Assembly (NCBI GenBank): GCA_021234535.1 | Contig: CM037846.1 | Span: 10,990,705 to 11,054,704, forward strand | Reading direction: 5' to 3' | DNA: 64,000 nucleotides | Source: Stichopus chloronotus | Lineage: Eukaryota > Echinodermata > Holothuroidea > Aspidochirotida > Stichopodidae | Shown: positions 23,801 through 35,268 of the stretch, in pieces | Layout of the letters: each line of letters opens with the position of its first letter | How positions within the stretch are numbered: position 1 is the stretch's first letter | Position numbers and translations under genes: made by a program | The notes under the pieces: generated by a model | The model's input: the letters and a program-made list of their open reading frames with translations, nothing else | Told to the model about the DNA's origin: nothing | The model's database searches: none

Positions 23801-26800
23801 TGTGGGCCATATGTGGCCCAAAGCCCCAATGTTTGAAAGTATGCCAATTGCTCTCATCAGATTCTACAAGTTGCGGTTACATGTATAACACATTGCTTTT
23901 ATGATTGTGTGGCCCTAGGGGTGTTTTGGGGTCTAAGATCTAAATGGACCATATGGACCATTTTATGATATCGTGCAGAATGCAAACTTCTACAGATTGT
24001 TTGGTACCAAGTTACAGTTGTGTCACATAACTGCTATGGTAGTCGTACATTCATGTTGTTCATGAGTATTGGGTCTAAGTCTGAAATGGACCATTTACTG
24101 TAATGACAATGTACAAAATACTTCTTCTACAGATTGTATGGCACAACTAAGGCTGTGTCACATCTCTACTATGGTAGTTCTTTCTGAATATTTTGTATGT
24201 TCAGGTCCAAGGGCCCACGGTACTAAGGTGACATTGTGATGCATTACTAAGATGGTGCCTTTGCTAGTGGAAGGTCCATGTGGCCATTTTACAAAATTAT
24301 GCACAATACTTCTTCTCTTTATATAGTAGATTGTGTGTAACACTATAGTTGCTTACATTAGTGCTATGGAAGTTTTTCCATTTGGGTGTTTGTCATATCT
24401 GGCGTCCAGGGTCCAAAATGGACTATATGGGCCATTATATAAAATCTTGAAATGTGTTTCTTTTCTACACATTTTATGTTACAAAATACATGTAAGGTCT
24501 GTAACATTTAGCTCTAGCTAGGGTTACTGTGGGATGTTCAGGATATGAGAGTTCATGGTCAAAAATGGGAGGTACAGTATGTGCTAGTGTGCAAAATAAT
24601 GCAAAAATGCCCCTTTTCCTTCATAATTTACATTGCTGTACATGTGCAAAAGGAACCACAGTGCCCTTGGGCACTTGTTACCTATAAAGAGAGAACTATA
24701 TTCCAAATTTTTATGAAATATCAATTTCCATCATTGGCCAATTCCTTTAAGTGGGACAAAGTTTGATCCCTCCTTCAATATACTACAAGGCTGAGTGAAC
24801 CATTGCAATTTACAGTGTGCAGTAGTCTGAAACACTCAAGTCAATTCAAAGAAGGACTAAAGTATCTTGGTTAAAGTTCATCATATTGCATCATTTGCCA
24901 CATATTGTACTGTGTATACAAAATATCGGTAAACTGTAATAAAACTTCTTTGCTATGAAGCGAATTGATGAATACATGTATCGTATACAGTACGCAATAC
25001 ATCACAACCTCTATGGACGTTTTACCAGCACATCTTTCAGATTTATTCTACTTAATTCTTTTTGCCATACTTTTGATGAATTTACAGTTTACAGGGAAGG
25101 GTAAAAATAACTTCATTAAACACTAAAAAGTAAGTTGGTGTATTTACAGCCCAGAAGGGAATTCTTCAGTAATATCCATATCTGTCCAAAATCTAAACAT
25201 GGCCTTTGTTATGCAAATTCAGATATGTAGGTACTTGTCATGTTTTGATAATGCTGTAAGACCATATTAAATAGGTAATCAAATTTCGTGGAAGAGCAGA
25301 CGAACACTTATGTGAGTGTGTAATGGTGTAAGTCTTCGGTTTCAATCTCTACTGTATTTACTCTCTTTCAATCTATCAAAAATAGATCTGTTATAAATTC
25401 TGCAGGACCTAAGGATAGAGTGAGGGCCTCATTATGTATGTGAACGTCCCCAGGTACAGTACATGCCCTGTGTAAAAGTTGGTGTTTATTTGTTGATATA
25501 GACTATGATGTCATCAGTCTTTACCTAATTACACATTTTTGAATAACACTGTAGATAATATCTATTGGTTGTAAAGAAGAGATAAGAATACACTGTAGGT
25601 TGAGACTTGTGGATCATAAGTTGTTATTTAGAGGTTTGCACATCATGTAGAAGCGATCATGACGCAGCTGATCCAATTACAGTATCACATGACCCTGGAC
25701 TCTCTTTATTCTTAGCACTACACCAAATGTAAATAGTGACCACAAATGCCCATGTTTTATTTTGAAAGTTTGCTGATAAAACCCCAGAGGCAGAACAAGC
25801 CAGGGTCACCTGCCAAGTAAACTACTTCGGTACTGCCAGGATGTTCGATCTTCTGTCACCAATTTTACACTCCCATGCCAGGTATGCTTTCTCTAATTTT
25901 TTGCAAACTTGTCCAGTCTAGATACTAGATGTACCAGCAGTACAGGTAGCCTATGGACTTGCAGAGAATTGGTTGGGCCACGGTTCTGAAATGAGTTTTG
26001 TCATCTTTGCATGATATTGTGCCTTCAATCAGATAAGAAAATTCCAGGCTTCCTTGAAGGGTATACTGTATATTTATCACGTAATATTCTGCTGTAAGAC
26101 TTTTTGCCGATTGTGGTGATTGTAAATCGACATGACCTTACCTCATACAGTGTATCGAAGGATTGCACAATTTTATTTTCACAGAGTGGTGAATGTGTCC
26201 AGTATGACAGCAAAGGGTGCTTTGAAAAGAGTCAGTGAGGAAGTCCGAATGGAATTCAAGAATGCTGCCACCCGTGAAGACACAGACAGGCTTGTGAATA
26301 GATTCATTGAGTGAGTAGCTCTTTTGTATTTTTTGCTATAATATTAATCTTCATCATTACAAGTCTGTGTGTGAAGAGGATGTGGACGTCAGATGGAAAG
26401 GGAACTTGGAAACGTCCAATGAGGGGTTAATCGGTGTGCATGCTTTTTCACTGCCAGTCCTATTGCCAACGGTTTTCTCACAACATCGGCCGATATCTCG
26501 ACATGTTCCTTAGTGATAGTTTCACTTCCACTGCAAATATTACAATTTTTTCAGCGTGAACGAACAATCCTTTACTGTACCTTGTGAGCCATTCGTGTGC
26601 CGGCATGCACATAGGCCTATTGAAATTTTGAACGTAGGGTGATAGAACTTTTTGAAACTCGAGCTTTGCCATGTTGTGAATATTTACCGACCTTTTTGTT
26701 TTTCTGTTGTTTTATGTTGATCCGTTGCAACTGAAGGGGCTAATTTCAATCCAAGTTCTGAGATCAAACCTTTTTAATCTTTTCTAAAAGTCATGAGTAT

Positions 26801-29598
26801 TAGACACTCATACATAGTGCAAGGTGTGACTAGTTTGGTTAGAAAGATAGCCTGTGCAATTTTGGGCATGATACAGTCTCTGAAGTGCTTTTGTCACATT
26901 CAAAATTTATTTGTAGGTTTTAGAAAAAGAGCCAGGCTCTTTTAAGAGTGCTGAACATTGCCAAACATCACCAAATGGAATTTGCTTACGTTCGCTATAC
27001 CCAATGTTTTACTGACAGTGGTGGGACTTTGCTAGATCAGAAGTTTCATTCAATTATCCATCGGTTGATCCCTACCTTTAATCTTTGCGTGATGAGTTTT
27101 TCATCCGTGGCACTACAGTGCTGTATCTGTCTCTTCTATGATGTCAGTCTTCCATCTTTTTGATCTACGAATGTATCATTTCTTTTCAAAAATTAGAGTT
27201 ATTGTGGATACTTTCAAATATGTTTACCAACATTTTATAAAATTTACCAAAACGATATGACCAAGGGCCACCTGGTCAAGTAAATAGTTTCTTTCAGGTG
27301 CACTGCAGTAGTTCATTTGTCCTCTAAGTAACCATATGATTACCTGAAACCAGGCTATTGTGTTTAATGCTCATACCCAGCAATATCAAGTGATGAGTCA
27401 CAACAAAATGTCCAACTTTCTTCTTACCGTATGGTTGTTGTGTGAGCAAGATTCACTTAATGTTTGAACCTGCAGGAGCAGAGTTCTAGCAAAACCAGGT
27501 TTCAGTGTGATAAAATTCAAAGAAACCATGAAACCAAACCTGGTTGTGACATACAAAATTAAACCATGAAATTTTTCTTAATGGACCTTGCCTAATTCTC
27601 TTGTGTAGAAGTACTCATCTATTTGAGATGGGAGTAGCAAATGCAGTGTCTCCAATATCATTCATTAGCCCAGCTATAAATTCAACCGCTCTTTGTATTT
27701 CAACCTCTCCAGCTGGTGCAGTCCTCAACATCTCAGTGTTTTACCTTCGTTATGCCCACACTCTTTAGCCAGCCCCTCTATGTCTCCCCCCCCCCCCTCC
27801 TCCAAATGGCCTCTGTTTATATTCATATCTTACCTTTGTAATCTCCTTTTAGATTGGTGGCTGCTGGTGAAGCAGAGAGGTGCAGTTTCACACCTGGAAG
27901 CAACTATGGTCTGTCCAAGCTGGGACTTTGTACCTTGTCCCGAATACAAAGCCGGGAAATACGGAAGGACATGAGCAGACCAGGCATTAATGTTTATTCG
28001 GCAAGTTTGTTCTTATGAATATGTAAATATTCATGTGTGGATGATTTAATCGTTTTGAGTGATGTTCCACCCTCCTGTGCCATTTCTCACCTACCACGTC
28101 ACCTGTTTAATTATATGCATCATTTCACAGGCCCGTATGCAGCTTTTTGATTCCTTGCCGAGGGAAATGAATCAATGCGATGGTGATGTTGTGTATGTGA
28201 CGCCTTGCTTGCAAACACGGTATCTCAAGAAGAGAAACCAACCTTGACTAATCTGATACTTGGTGTATCAGTTGGTCATATTGAGTAGATGACCCCCATT
28301 GTCTCTGGTGGAGGCCAGAGGTCATTTGAGGTCACCAGAGGTCAAAATTGTGAAATGATTGTAATCACATTAACACTATATCTCAAGGAGTATAGCTGTG
28401 ACTAGTGTCATACTTCGTGTGTGGGTTGGTCATATTAATAGATGATCCCTTCTACTCTTGGTAGAGGTCAAAGGTTGTTTGAGGTCACCAGAGGTCAATG
28501 TGAAAGCCTTGTAAACACAAACTCTCAAGAAGGGTAATCATGACTTATGTCATACTTAGTGTGTGAGTTGGTCATAGTGAGATCCCTATTGTTTTTAGTG
28601 AAGGTCAAAGGTTATTTGAGGTCATCAGAGGTCAAACTGTGAAAACCATTTAAACACAGTATCTCAAGAAGAATAGTCATGACTAATTTCATTCCTAGTG
28701 CATGGGTTGATCATAGTAAGTAGATGATTCCCATTGATTTTGGTGGTTGATTTTGGTGGAGGTCTCAATGTGAAAACATACAAAACTGCTTAGTATACAT
28801 TGGTCAAAAAAGCTTACTGCAAGCATGCTTTCTCTAGAATGATAAGGCATTTGAATTTTCATGACTATCTGCCAAAAGCTATTATTTTGACTCTACTATT
28901 TAATATACAGTACATTACAACATGTCACCAGAATTTAGCTTTTATAAACATTACAGTGTACTCCACGTATATTCAAGAGAAGGAGGTGGAATCTGTCAGG
29001 GTATTGGTTATGTGTGAAGACAGCACATGAGTGGAAAGTGTTCGTCCAGGCGGGTTCAACCTTACCTCCAGAACTTTCTTATAACTGAGATGATAAACAC
29101 CACAGGCCTATGTAAAATGATATCACTAAAAGACAATTTCTTGCTGTGTTTGAAATGGCAGTAGCCTTCAGTATTGCCAACTTCTGTACAGCTGAGGGGA
29201 GCATTTGTGGATCGGGGGGGGGGGGAGGGGAGGGGTGGCTGGACTCATTTTTATGGGCATAGGTGCAGTTACAGGGGTTGGTGATCTTCGCTCGGGGAAA
29301 GACCGTGGAGAACACTGCCATTTAAGTAGATTTCATCTTAAAGTCAAATTACAATCAGCTTTGGCCATTCAGTTTCCTCATACAGTTTCCTTCATCATTG
29401 ACCTTTTTCATTCCTTTACCTTTCAATGTGGTACAGGTTTGTCCAGGTTATGTGGCTACGGACATGACAAGTTATAATGGAACCAAGACAATTGATGAAG
29501 GTGCTGATACACCGGTCTGGTTGGCGTTGCGACCACTGGGATCGTCAGAAGGAGTGGGAGAATTCTTCGCCGAAAGAAAAGTTGTACCTTTGCTTTGA
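20833..29598 (+). CDS. CBR1: Carbonyl reductase [NADPH] 1-like short-chain dehydrogenase (6 exons, 277 aa)
   Basis: Exons are 20833-20850, 23227-23493, 25769-25881, 26185-26310, 27853-28000 and 29437-29598 (stop TGA). Phases agree at every junction and the sum is 277 codons, the length of human CBR1. The cofactor motif SGSNKGIG is at residues 8-15 (Ser replaces the usual Thr). NNAG is at 88-91, the catalytic Ser at 139 (VVNVSSM), and Tyr193 and Lys197 lie in NYGLSK. These are the positions known for human CBR1. The C-terminus has VCPGYVATDM and a DEGADTPVWLAL block. The enzyme should reduce quinones, ketones and prostaglandin-type carbonyls with NADPH in the cytosol; substrate is inferred from family. 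Intron 5 has a GC donor. Introns 2 and 5 contain tandem repeats. No damage seen. Confidence 0.93.
23227..23493 (+). CDS. CBR1: CBR1-like exon 2: cofactor-binding half
   Basis: The acceptor is ctgtcag and the donor gtaagc at 23494. It is 89 codons, phase 0 at both ends. It holds the glycine motif, the LTARNPELGKKAV segment that selects NADPH, LDISSQGS and ILINNAG. GC content is clearly higher than in the introns, as expected for real coding DNA. Confidence 0.93.
23700..24690 (+). repeat. Tandem repeat family in CBR1 intron 2
   Basis: About six diverged units of roughly 130-160 bp. Shared phrases are 'ttctacagattgtatg', 'tgtcacat...ctatggtag' and 'aaatggaccata..ggcca'. The last unit ends with 'aaggaaccacagtgcccttgggc'-like sequence. 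The same family reappears at 33607-33965, so this is a dispersed repeat and not gene-specific. Confidence 0.6.
25769..25881 (+). CDS. CBR1: CBR1-like exon 3
   Basis: The acceptor is ttgaaag and the donor gtatgc at 25882; starts phase 0, ends phase 2. The peptide begins FADKTPEAEQARVTCQ, then NYFGTARMFDLLSPIL. This matches the 'F..T..N.FGT' helix of carbonyl reductases. The frame was too short to stand out and was found by following the fold. Confidence 0.9.
26185..26310 (+). CDS. CBR1: CBR1-like exon 4 with catalytic serine
   Basis: The acceptor is ttcacag and the donor gtgagt at 26311; phase 2 at both ends. It encodes VVNVSSMTAKGALKRVSEE and onward, with catalytic Ser139, and then the 'F.....DTDRLVNRFIE' loop that distinguishes CBR1 from other short-chain dehydrogenases. 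Confidence 0.9.
27853..28000 (+). CDS. CBR1: CBR1-like exon 5 with YxxxK and a GC splice donor
   Basis: Acceptor ttttag; contains NYGLSKLGLCTLSR with Tyr193 and Lys197. The exon must end at TCG (28000) to join VCPGYVATDM in phase 0. The next bases are gcaagt, a GC-AG intron donor that otherwise fits consensus. No GT nearby gives a continuing frame. Confidence 0.87.
28195..28790 (+). repeat. AGGTCA-rich tandem repeat, about 4 units, in CBR1 intron 5
   Basis: Units of about 130-135 bp contain 'gttggtcata', 'gatccc.att', 'gaggtcaaaggt', 'tttgaggtcaccagaggtca' and 'atctcaagaag'. Half-sites AGGTCA recur three times per unit. The family is also at 15100-15480 and 30816-31170. Confidence 0.7.
29437..29598 (+). 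CDS. CBR1: CBR1-like exon 6 (C-terminus)
   Basis: The acceptor is ggtacag and the stop TGA is at 29596-29598. It encodes VCPGYVATDMTSYNG, TIDEGADTPVWLALRP and a final VGEFFAERK block, as in carbonyl reductases. AATAAA at 30321 and 30401 are possible polyadenylation signals; ATTAAA at about 29789 is a nearer alternative. Confidence 0.92.
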   Translation, partial: VCPGYVATDMTSYNGTKTIDEGADTPVWLALRPLGSSEGVGEFFAERKVVPLL

Positions 29599-30790
29599 CA
29601 AAATTGATGTCGGGAGTAAACTGCAAAGTGCACTAATTGTGCATAGCTTATTTAGAGGACTAGCTGTGCCATTCCTCAGGTTTTACTGTATTTGTCCCGA
29701 CTGTGCAATTTTATGACATAGCAGGCTCGAGATTGTACATTTTTATTTGACTTTTTTGAGAATATTTTCAACATTACTCAATTGACCATTAAAAGATTGA
29801 TATCAATGCAACATTTTTTTACTTTAGAATGATCTGTGCATGTGTATCAATCCTGAAAATTTAACACCTGCAGTGAACCTTTTTATGTTGTGCTTTATTA
29901 AAGGACTGATCAAGATTACAAAGGATTACAAAAGGACGTTCCGTTCATATCACTGTAATGACATCACAGATTTCCCTTCATGCCATTCATGCATTGCACT
30001 ATGAAGTAGAGACTTGTTTAAAAAGCCATACTTTTTATAAAATCATGCCATTTAGAGATAATTTGCACCAATAGAGAAACCAAAGCTACTTTAAATTTAT
30101 TGGTGAATCATTTAAATGTTGTGGGAATGTATGATTGAGTTGTTTTGTTATAGTTTGTAAGTTTTCTACAAAATGAGAGATGTCTTTTTTACTTTTGTTT
30201 GAAAACTGTCCTACTAAAAGTGTCATCGCAACTACACCTGCTTGACAGGCATCAGTGCATGAAGCAGGGCAAAGCTGATGAGCTCTTTCTGTTACCTCAT
30301 TTTCACATTTCCTTCATTTCAATAAATCTACCTCTCTAGTCTCACTACCTCATTGTACCATAACAGTGGTAGAACATATTGAATTAAACAAGAGTAGACA
30401 AATAAAAGTTATTGATCTTCCTTGTGCAGTTTGGTTCACTTATTTCGCTGCTCAAAAGTTAGCATGCCTGCATCATGTGTGAGTTTGAAGGCTATTACAT
30501 ACCACTCTAGTTTTTCATTCAGTTTAATGTTTTTATATAACTTTTGGTTGAAATGGTACGTCCGAAGTGACAGTGGAGAGAAGTCAGTCAGGTTTGCAAG
30601 AAACATTTTCTTTGTAAGTGATAGATTACTGAACCAGGCTGTCTCGAACTTGGTCACATCATTAGATGCTACATGTACGGGTTCTCAAATAATGTAGCTT
30701 GTGTAACTTATTAATTAAAGAATGCTTCTGTGAAGTCAGATGCTATTAAAACTCAGAGACATAAAATTGCATTTGTAACACTCAGTTTTT
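29599..30790 (+). other. CBR1-like 3' UTR and flank
   Basis: AT-rich sequence with candidate polyadenylation hexamers (about 29789, 30321, 30401). No other gene seen. Opposed short frames near 30430-30700 have no recognisable product. Confidence 0.45.
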
Positions 30791-31200
30791 GGTTCCTTGC
30801 GTCAGCAAAGGAACCTATGCAGTCAGGTTAGAGTGTGTGTGTACAGTGTGTGTGCATCTGTGACACTTGCTTAGGTACGCTGTAACTCAACAGGGGAAAG
30901 TCCTATGAAAGTCAAACTTGGTATGTAGGTTTGCCATATTGAGAAGGTGTGCCCTATCGTTTTTGGTGGAGGTCAAAGGTCATCTGGGGGAACTGGGGGC
31001 AAAAGTCTGTTTTGCTTGGGTACGCTGTAACTCAATTGGGGAAAGTCAGATGAAAGTCAAACTTAGTATGTAGGTTCGTCATATTGAAAAGGTGTGCCCT
31101 ATTGTTTTTGGTGAAGGTCAAAGGTCATCTGGGGGAACTGGGGGCAAAAGTCTGAAAACCCTGTTATGCTATGGATGTTCATATGTACCATCAGTCCCCC
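30791..31200 (+). repeat. AGGTCA-rich repeat with hairpin start, left flank of the LINE
   Basis: It begins with a hairpin whose arms are GGTTCCTT and AAGGAACC (30791-30815). Two near-identical ~125-bp units follow, containing 'taggttcgtcatattgaaaaggtgtgccc'-type text and perfect AGGTCAAAGGTCA at 30970-30982 and 31115-31127. It appears to be one side of a repeat split by the LINE, with the other side at 33607-33965. Confidence 0.55.
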
Positions 31201-31369
31201 TCTAGTGCATCATGGAAGTACTGCTTGAGTTAGCAGTTTCTTGATCAAATTAAAAAAGAAGCAGTGTTGTTTGCACTACTGTAGGAAATGGCTTCTTTGG
31301 TATTTATGAACTCAGGCATATCATTTTACAGTATGTATCATTTTACAGTATGTATATTCCAAGTATGTA

Positions 31370-33606
31370 TATTTCTTAACATGATATTAATTTTCCTAGA
31401 GTTAATATTGTCTAGAAAGCAACTTAAAAGCAAGCCATGGATAACTACTGGTATTAAAAAGTCTATAAGACGTAAACACGTACTTTTCCGTAACTACATT
31501 GACAATCCAACGCCTGAAAAACATGCTTTGTTGTCCAGTTACAGAAATATTTTAAATAAATTCATCAGGTTTTCCAAATCGTCATATTACAAGAATATGA
31601 TTGCAGCTAGGCAGCACTCTCCTCAAAAAACATGGGCCATCTTAAACGAATTACTTAATAGGAATAAAAAGTCTACCCCTGTAGTAAGTGGTATCATCCA
31701 CAACAACACAACCATAAATGACAACATTGGCATTGCAAATTCTTTCAATGATTATTTTTCTACAAGTGGAAACAAGCTTGGTGATAATATTTCTAGTACC
31801 ACTGACCCTAGGCAGTTTTTACATGGTGGTAACGTAAGCACTATTTTCTTGGCACCTGTCACTGATGAAATCCTGAAAGAAATTGTCTCTTTAAAAGATG
31901 ACAAATTCCCTGGATTAGATTAAATTACGCCAAATTTTAAAATCTATTTCACATGTCATTGTCCCAATTTTGTGTCATGTGTTTAACCTTGTGTTTTCCT
32001 CTGGAATATATCCTGATGCCCTGAAAGTTGCGAAAGTCATTCCTATTTTCAAAAAGGGAGATTGCAAGTATCCAGAGAACTATCGTCCAATTAGCTTGTT
32101 ACCTTGTATTAACAAACTTCTTGCAAAGACTATTGAAAAGCGACTTAGATTATTCTGGGATCATAACAACACTCTCTTTGAGTACCAGTTTGGTTTCAGG
32201 AAAAATCATGATACCAGTCATGCACTACTAGAAACTGTCAATTGCATACGTTCATATTTAGACGACGGGGATAATGTTTTAGGTCTATACTTAGATCTAA
32301 GGAAAGTGTTCGATACCGTAGACCATAGAATTCTTCTTGCTAAGTTATACAGTTATGGTGTTCGTGGTAAAGCGTATGATCTCATGTCTACTTTAACCTT
32401 TCTAACAGCAAACAACGTACTTATGTTAATGGTGTCTTATCCAGCTATGCAGATATTAATATTGGTGTCCCGCAGGGTTCTGTTCTTGGACATTTGCTTT
32501 CCCTCATTTATGTTAATGATACCCACAATGTAGTCGGTAATGACTCCTTGAGACTTTTTGCTGATGATACTGTTTTTGTTCACAATAATGATTGTTTCAA
32601 ACTTGTTTCTAAGGCGCAGACTGTCATAAGTCAACTCAAAACTTGGTTCGACTCCAACAAACTTACCCTACACTTAGGCAAAACCAACTTTTCTATTTTT
32701 CATTCAAGGGACCGTGGTGCTCATTCTTGTCCAAACCATTTTCTTCTGAACGACACCAAAATTTGCAAGACAGCCTGTGCTAAATATTTAGGACTTCTGA
32801 TTGACGACAAGCTTTCTTTCAAAAATCACATTGATGACCTTGTAATAACCTCGTTAAATACAATGGCATTTTCTACCGTCTCAGAACTTCACTTCCCCCT
32901 GCCATTGCTATTCAGCTTTATTATTCTCTCTTCTACTCAAAGCTTTCTTATGGTATTGAAATTTTCGGGGTAGCTAGTGCTTCTGTTATGAAGCCATTAC
33001 AAGTTCTTCAAAACAGAATTCTAAAAACCATTACCTTTTCACCTTGTCGTTATTCTACAGATAAACTTCACAGTACGCTTGGGATTCTTAGGGTCTATGA
33101 TATTCACATCCTTAAGATTTGTACCTTTATTTATAAATTTATTAACAATAAATTACCACGTCTTTTGTAACATTGTTAACCCTAGAAAGTCCTCGCACAT
33201 GCCCAACCATACAAGAAGTAACGCTCTCTTTTCAGTTACCAGGCATAATACTAAACACGGAAAGCTTCTCTTGAATAATTATTGTTCCAAAACTTGGAGT
33301 CATCTTCCGGATGATATAAAGCTCTGCATGTCGTATAAAACCTTTAAATGTAAAATGAAATCTCATCTCATTGGTAATTACGTGCTTTGAACTGTATGCT
33401 TTTTCTGACTTTTTCTTTTCTTCTTGTTTTTGTGTTTTGTTTTTTGTGTGTTTTCTGTTTCCTTTAAGGTCGCTAGCTGCGATAAACATATTCCTGTTTT
33501 TTTCTAGCGTCCTGTTCATATTCCACTTTATTGTACAACTGCATCTTATTATGCCTGTATGTATATATGTATGTACAGTATGAACGAAATACATGAAACG
33601 AAACGA
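31370..33606 (+). mobile_element. 5'-truncated, inactive CR1/L2/Jockey-group LINE (ORF2 part)
   Basis: The pre-RT segment (KPWITTGIKKSIRRKHVLFR, about 31430) is followed by RT motifs: VIPIFKKGD and NYRPISLLP, FGFRKNHDT, LDLRKVFDTVDH, GVPQGSVLG-like sequence, and FADDT at about 32560. The thumb and C-terminal part end near 33390 (KTWSHLPDDIKLC). The frame is broken at TAA 31921-31923 and by shifts near 32440-32490 and 32880. The 3' end shows ATGAAACGAAACGAA-type short repeats (33580-33606), common for this group, and no poly-A. The endonuclease is missing. Exact clade cannot be set by eye. Confidence 0.85.
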
Positions 33607-33965
33607 AGTACAAGGAACCATAGTGCCCCTAGGCTGTTGTGAAATCATGCAAAATACTTCTTCTCTTACAGATTGTATGTAACACTGTTGATGGTTGGTC
33701 ACATTAGTGCTATGGAAGTGGTTCCATGTGGGTGCATGTTTGTCATGTTTGGGGTCCAATGTCTGAAATGGGCCATTTTATAGAAGCATGAAATATGTTT
33801 CTCTCTCTACAGATTTTATGATACAAAAGTGAGAGTTCATGGTCAGAAATGGACCATATAGGCTATTGTACAAAATAATGCAATATGCTCCCTTTTACTT
33901 CATAATTAACATTATATGCTCTCCATCTGTGCAAGGAACCAGAGTGGCCTTGGGCTCTTGTTATA
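33607..33965 (+). repeat. Repeat of the 23.7-24.7 kb family, right flank of the LINE
   Basis: Shares 'aaaatacttcttctcttacag', 'attagtgctatggaag' and 'ttccatgtgggtg...tttgtcat' with 24290-24400. The closing 'aaggaaccagagtggccttggg' resembles 24650-24672. It contains two units. Confidence 0.6.
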
Positions 33966-35076
33966 CATTGTTACAGCTTATGACTGATGCATAGTACGTA
34001 CTCTTAAATAGTATAATCCTAAGGTATTGCTTACCATAACTTAGTACAAATATTAGTACAGTTTCCATGTGCTTTCACTTTGTGTAGGGATTTTTTAAGA
34101 CCTTCAGCCCTTCTATCAGACTGCCCAATTCCCCTCTATTTTTAAGAATAAATTTGATATAGAAAAGCAGGGTTTTCAATCATGACGGTCCACTCTCAAT
34201 CTTTCTGTCGTATGTGCATAAATTTGCACTCGGCTGTCCTTTGTAATTCAATTTTTAATAGCACATTAAAAACAGTTGGCATTGCTCTGGAATATGTTAG
34301 TCAGAGAAAGCTATGTATTTGGACTTCAGGTTCAGTGGAGGTGCGTGTATTCAGTGGAGATATTGGTTCTACCTTGTATCCTTATTACGCGCATTACCTC
34401 GTATCTGGTAGCATACAGTGGTGACTGCACATTAGTGATGACAAACATGCATACAGGTAACTGTCAGAAAAGCATCCTGTATCGTAACCTCAGCTGGGAT
34501 GTTTGATGAGTTTAATCACATTTTACTTTGAACTGAGAACCGAATGCACTATGCACATTTAAAAATTGTAGTTCCATTATGTTTAAGCATGAACACATAC
34601 GTGTAACGGTGTTAATAGAGGGTAATAGTGGGTACATATGAGTGAAGGCACACTGTATGACAAGTTATCTTTAAGGAAGCTAAAAGTATCCAATGGTATT
34701 GAGGGTCCCTGTTGGAATTTCATCAATACAGCAGGAGTGAAGGGGATTTTGCAGAAGCTTAAAAGTTGTCCTGAAGATTGGGAAATATGTGAGAAATGAA
34801 AAAAAAATTGTCCATCATGCCACACCGCCTGCATTTACTGTTATTGGCATTTACTGTTGAAGAGTAACTTCAAAAAACTTTCACGGCTGATGAGATCTGA
34901 ACTTATGATCCCACCGTTTCATTGTTTAACCTGGTGTCAAACTTTTGCATTTATGTAAATGATGTAAACAAACTTTGGAGCAACTTCAAGGTAGCAAACA
35001 AATCAGTATCTTCCTCTTGCATGATCCTATTGAAGTCACTTCCTTTCCCTGAGAGGGTCTATTGTCTGTCAACTAA
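33966..35076. other. Interval between LINE region and PNKP 3' end; 3' UTR of PNKP expected
   Basis: No separate gene supported. The PNKP transcript should end here on the minus strand. One possible polyadenylation hexamer in that orientation is at 34510-34515 (ATTAAA). Confidence 0.4.
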
Positions 35077-35268
35077 TCACTTCTCTAGCAGAAACTGCTT
35101 GTAGAGAATTTCCTCCTTGGAATTATTGAAGGAAGGGATGAAGTTAACTCTGGCAATCTCCTTGAAGCCTTCTTGCAGTTTCGGCTCGGCGAATTTGTTT
35201 TTGTAAGAATGAAAGATCATGTCTGGGATTGAGGCGTGGTTCTTCCCCGCAGGCGTCAAGGATCGAAA
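35077..35268 (-). CDS. PNKP: PNKP last exon
   Basis: It begins [19 protein letters not shown] after a polypyrimidine acceptor and ends at TGA 35077-35079. The 63 codons include [17 protein letters not shown], the conserved end of the PNKP kinase domain. Confidence 0.93.
   Translation of the reverse strand, partial: FRSLTPAGKNHASIPDMIFHSYKNKFAEPKLQEGFKEIARVNFIPSFNNSKEEILYKQFLLEK

Noticed and set aside
33232..33759. 175-codon minus-strand frame
   Set aside because: It is antisense to the LINE C-terminus and its 3' tail, with low-complexity K/T-rich text.
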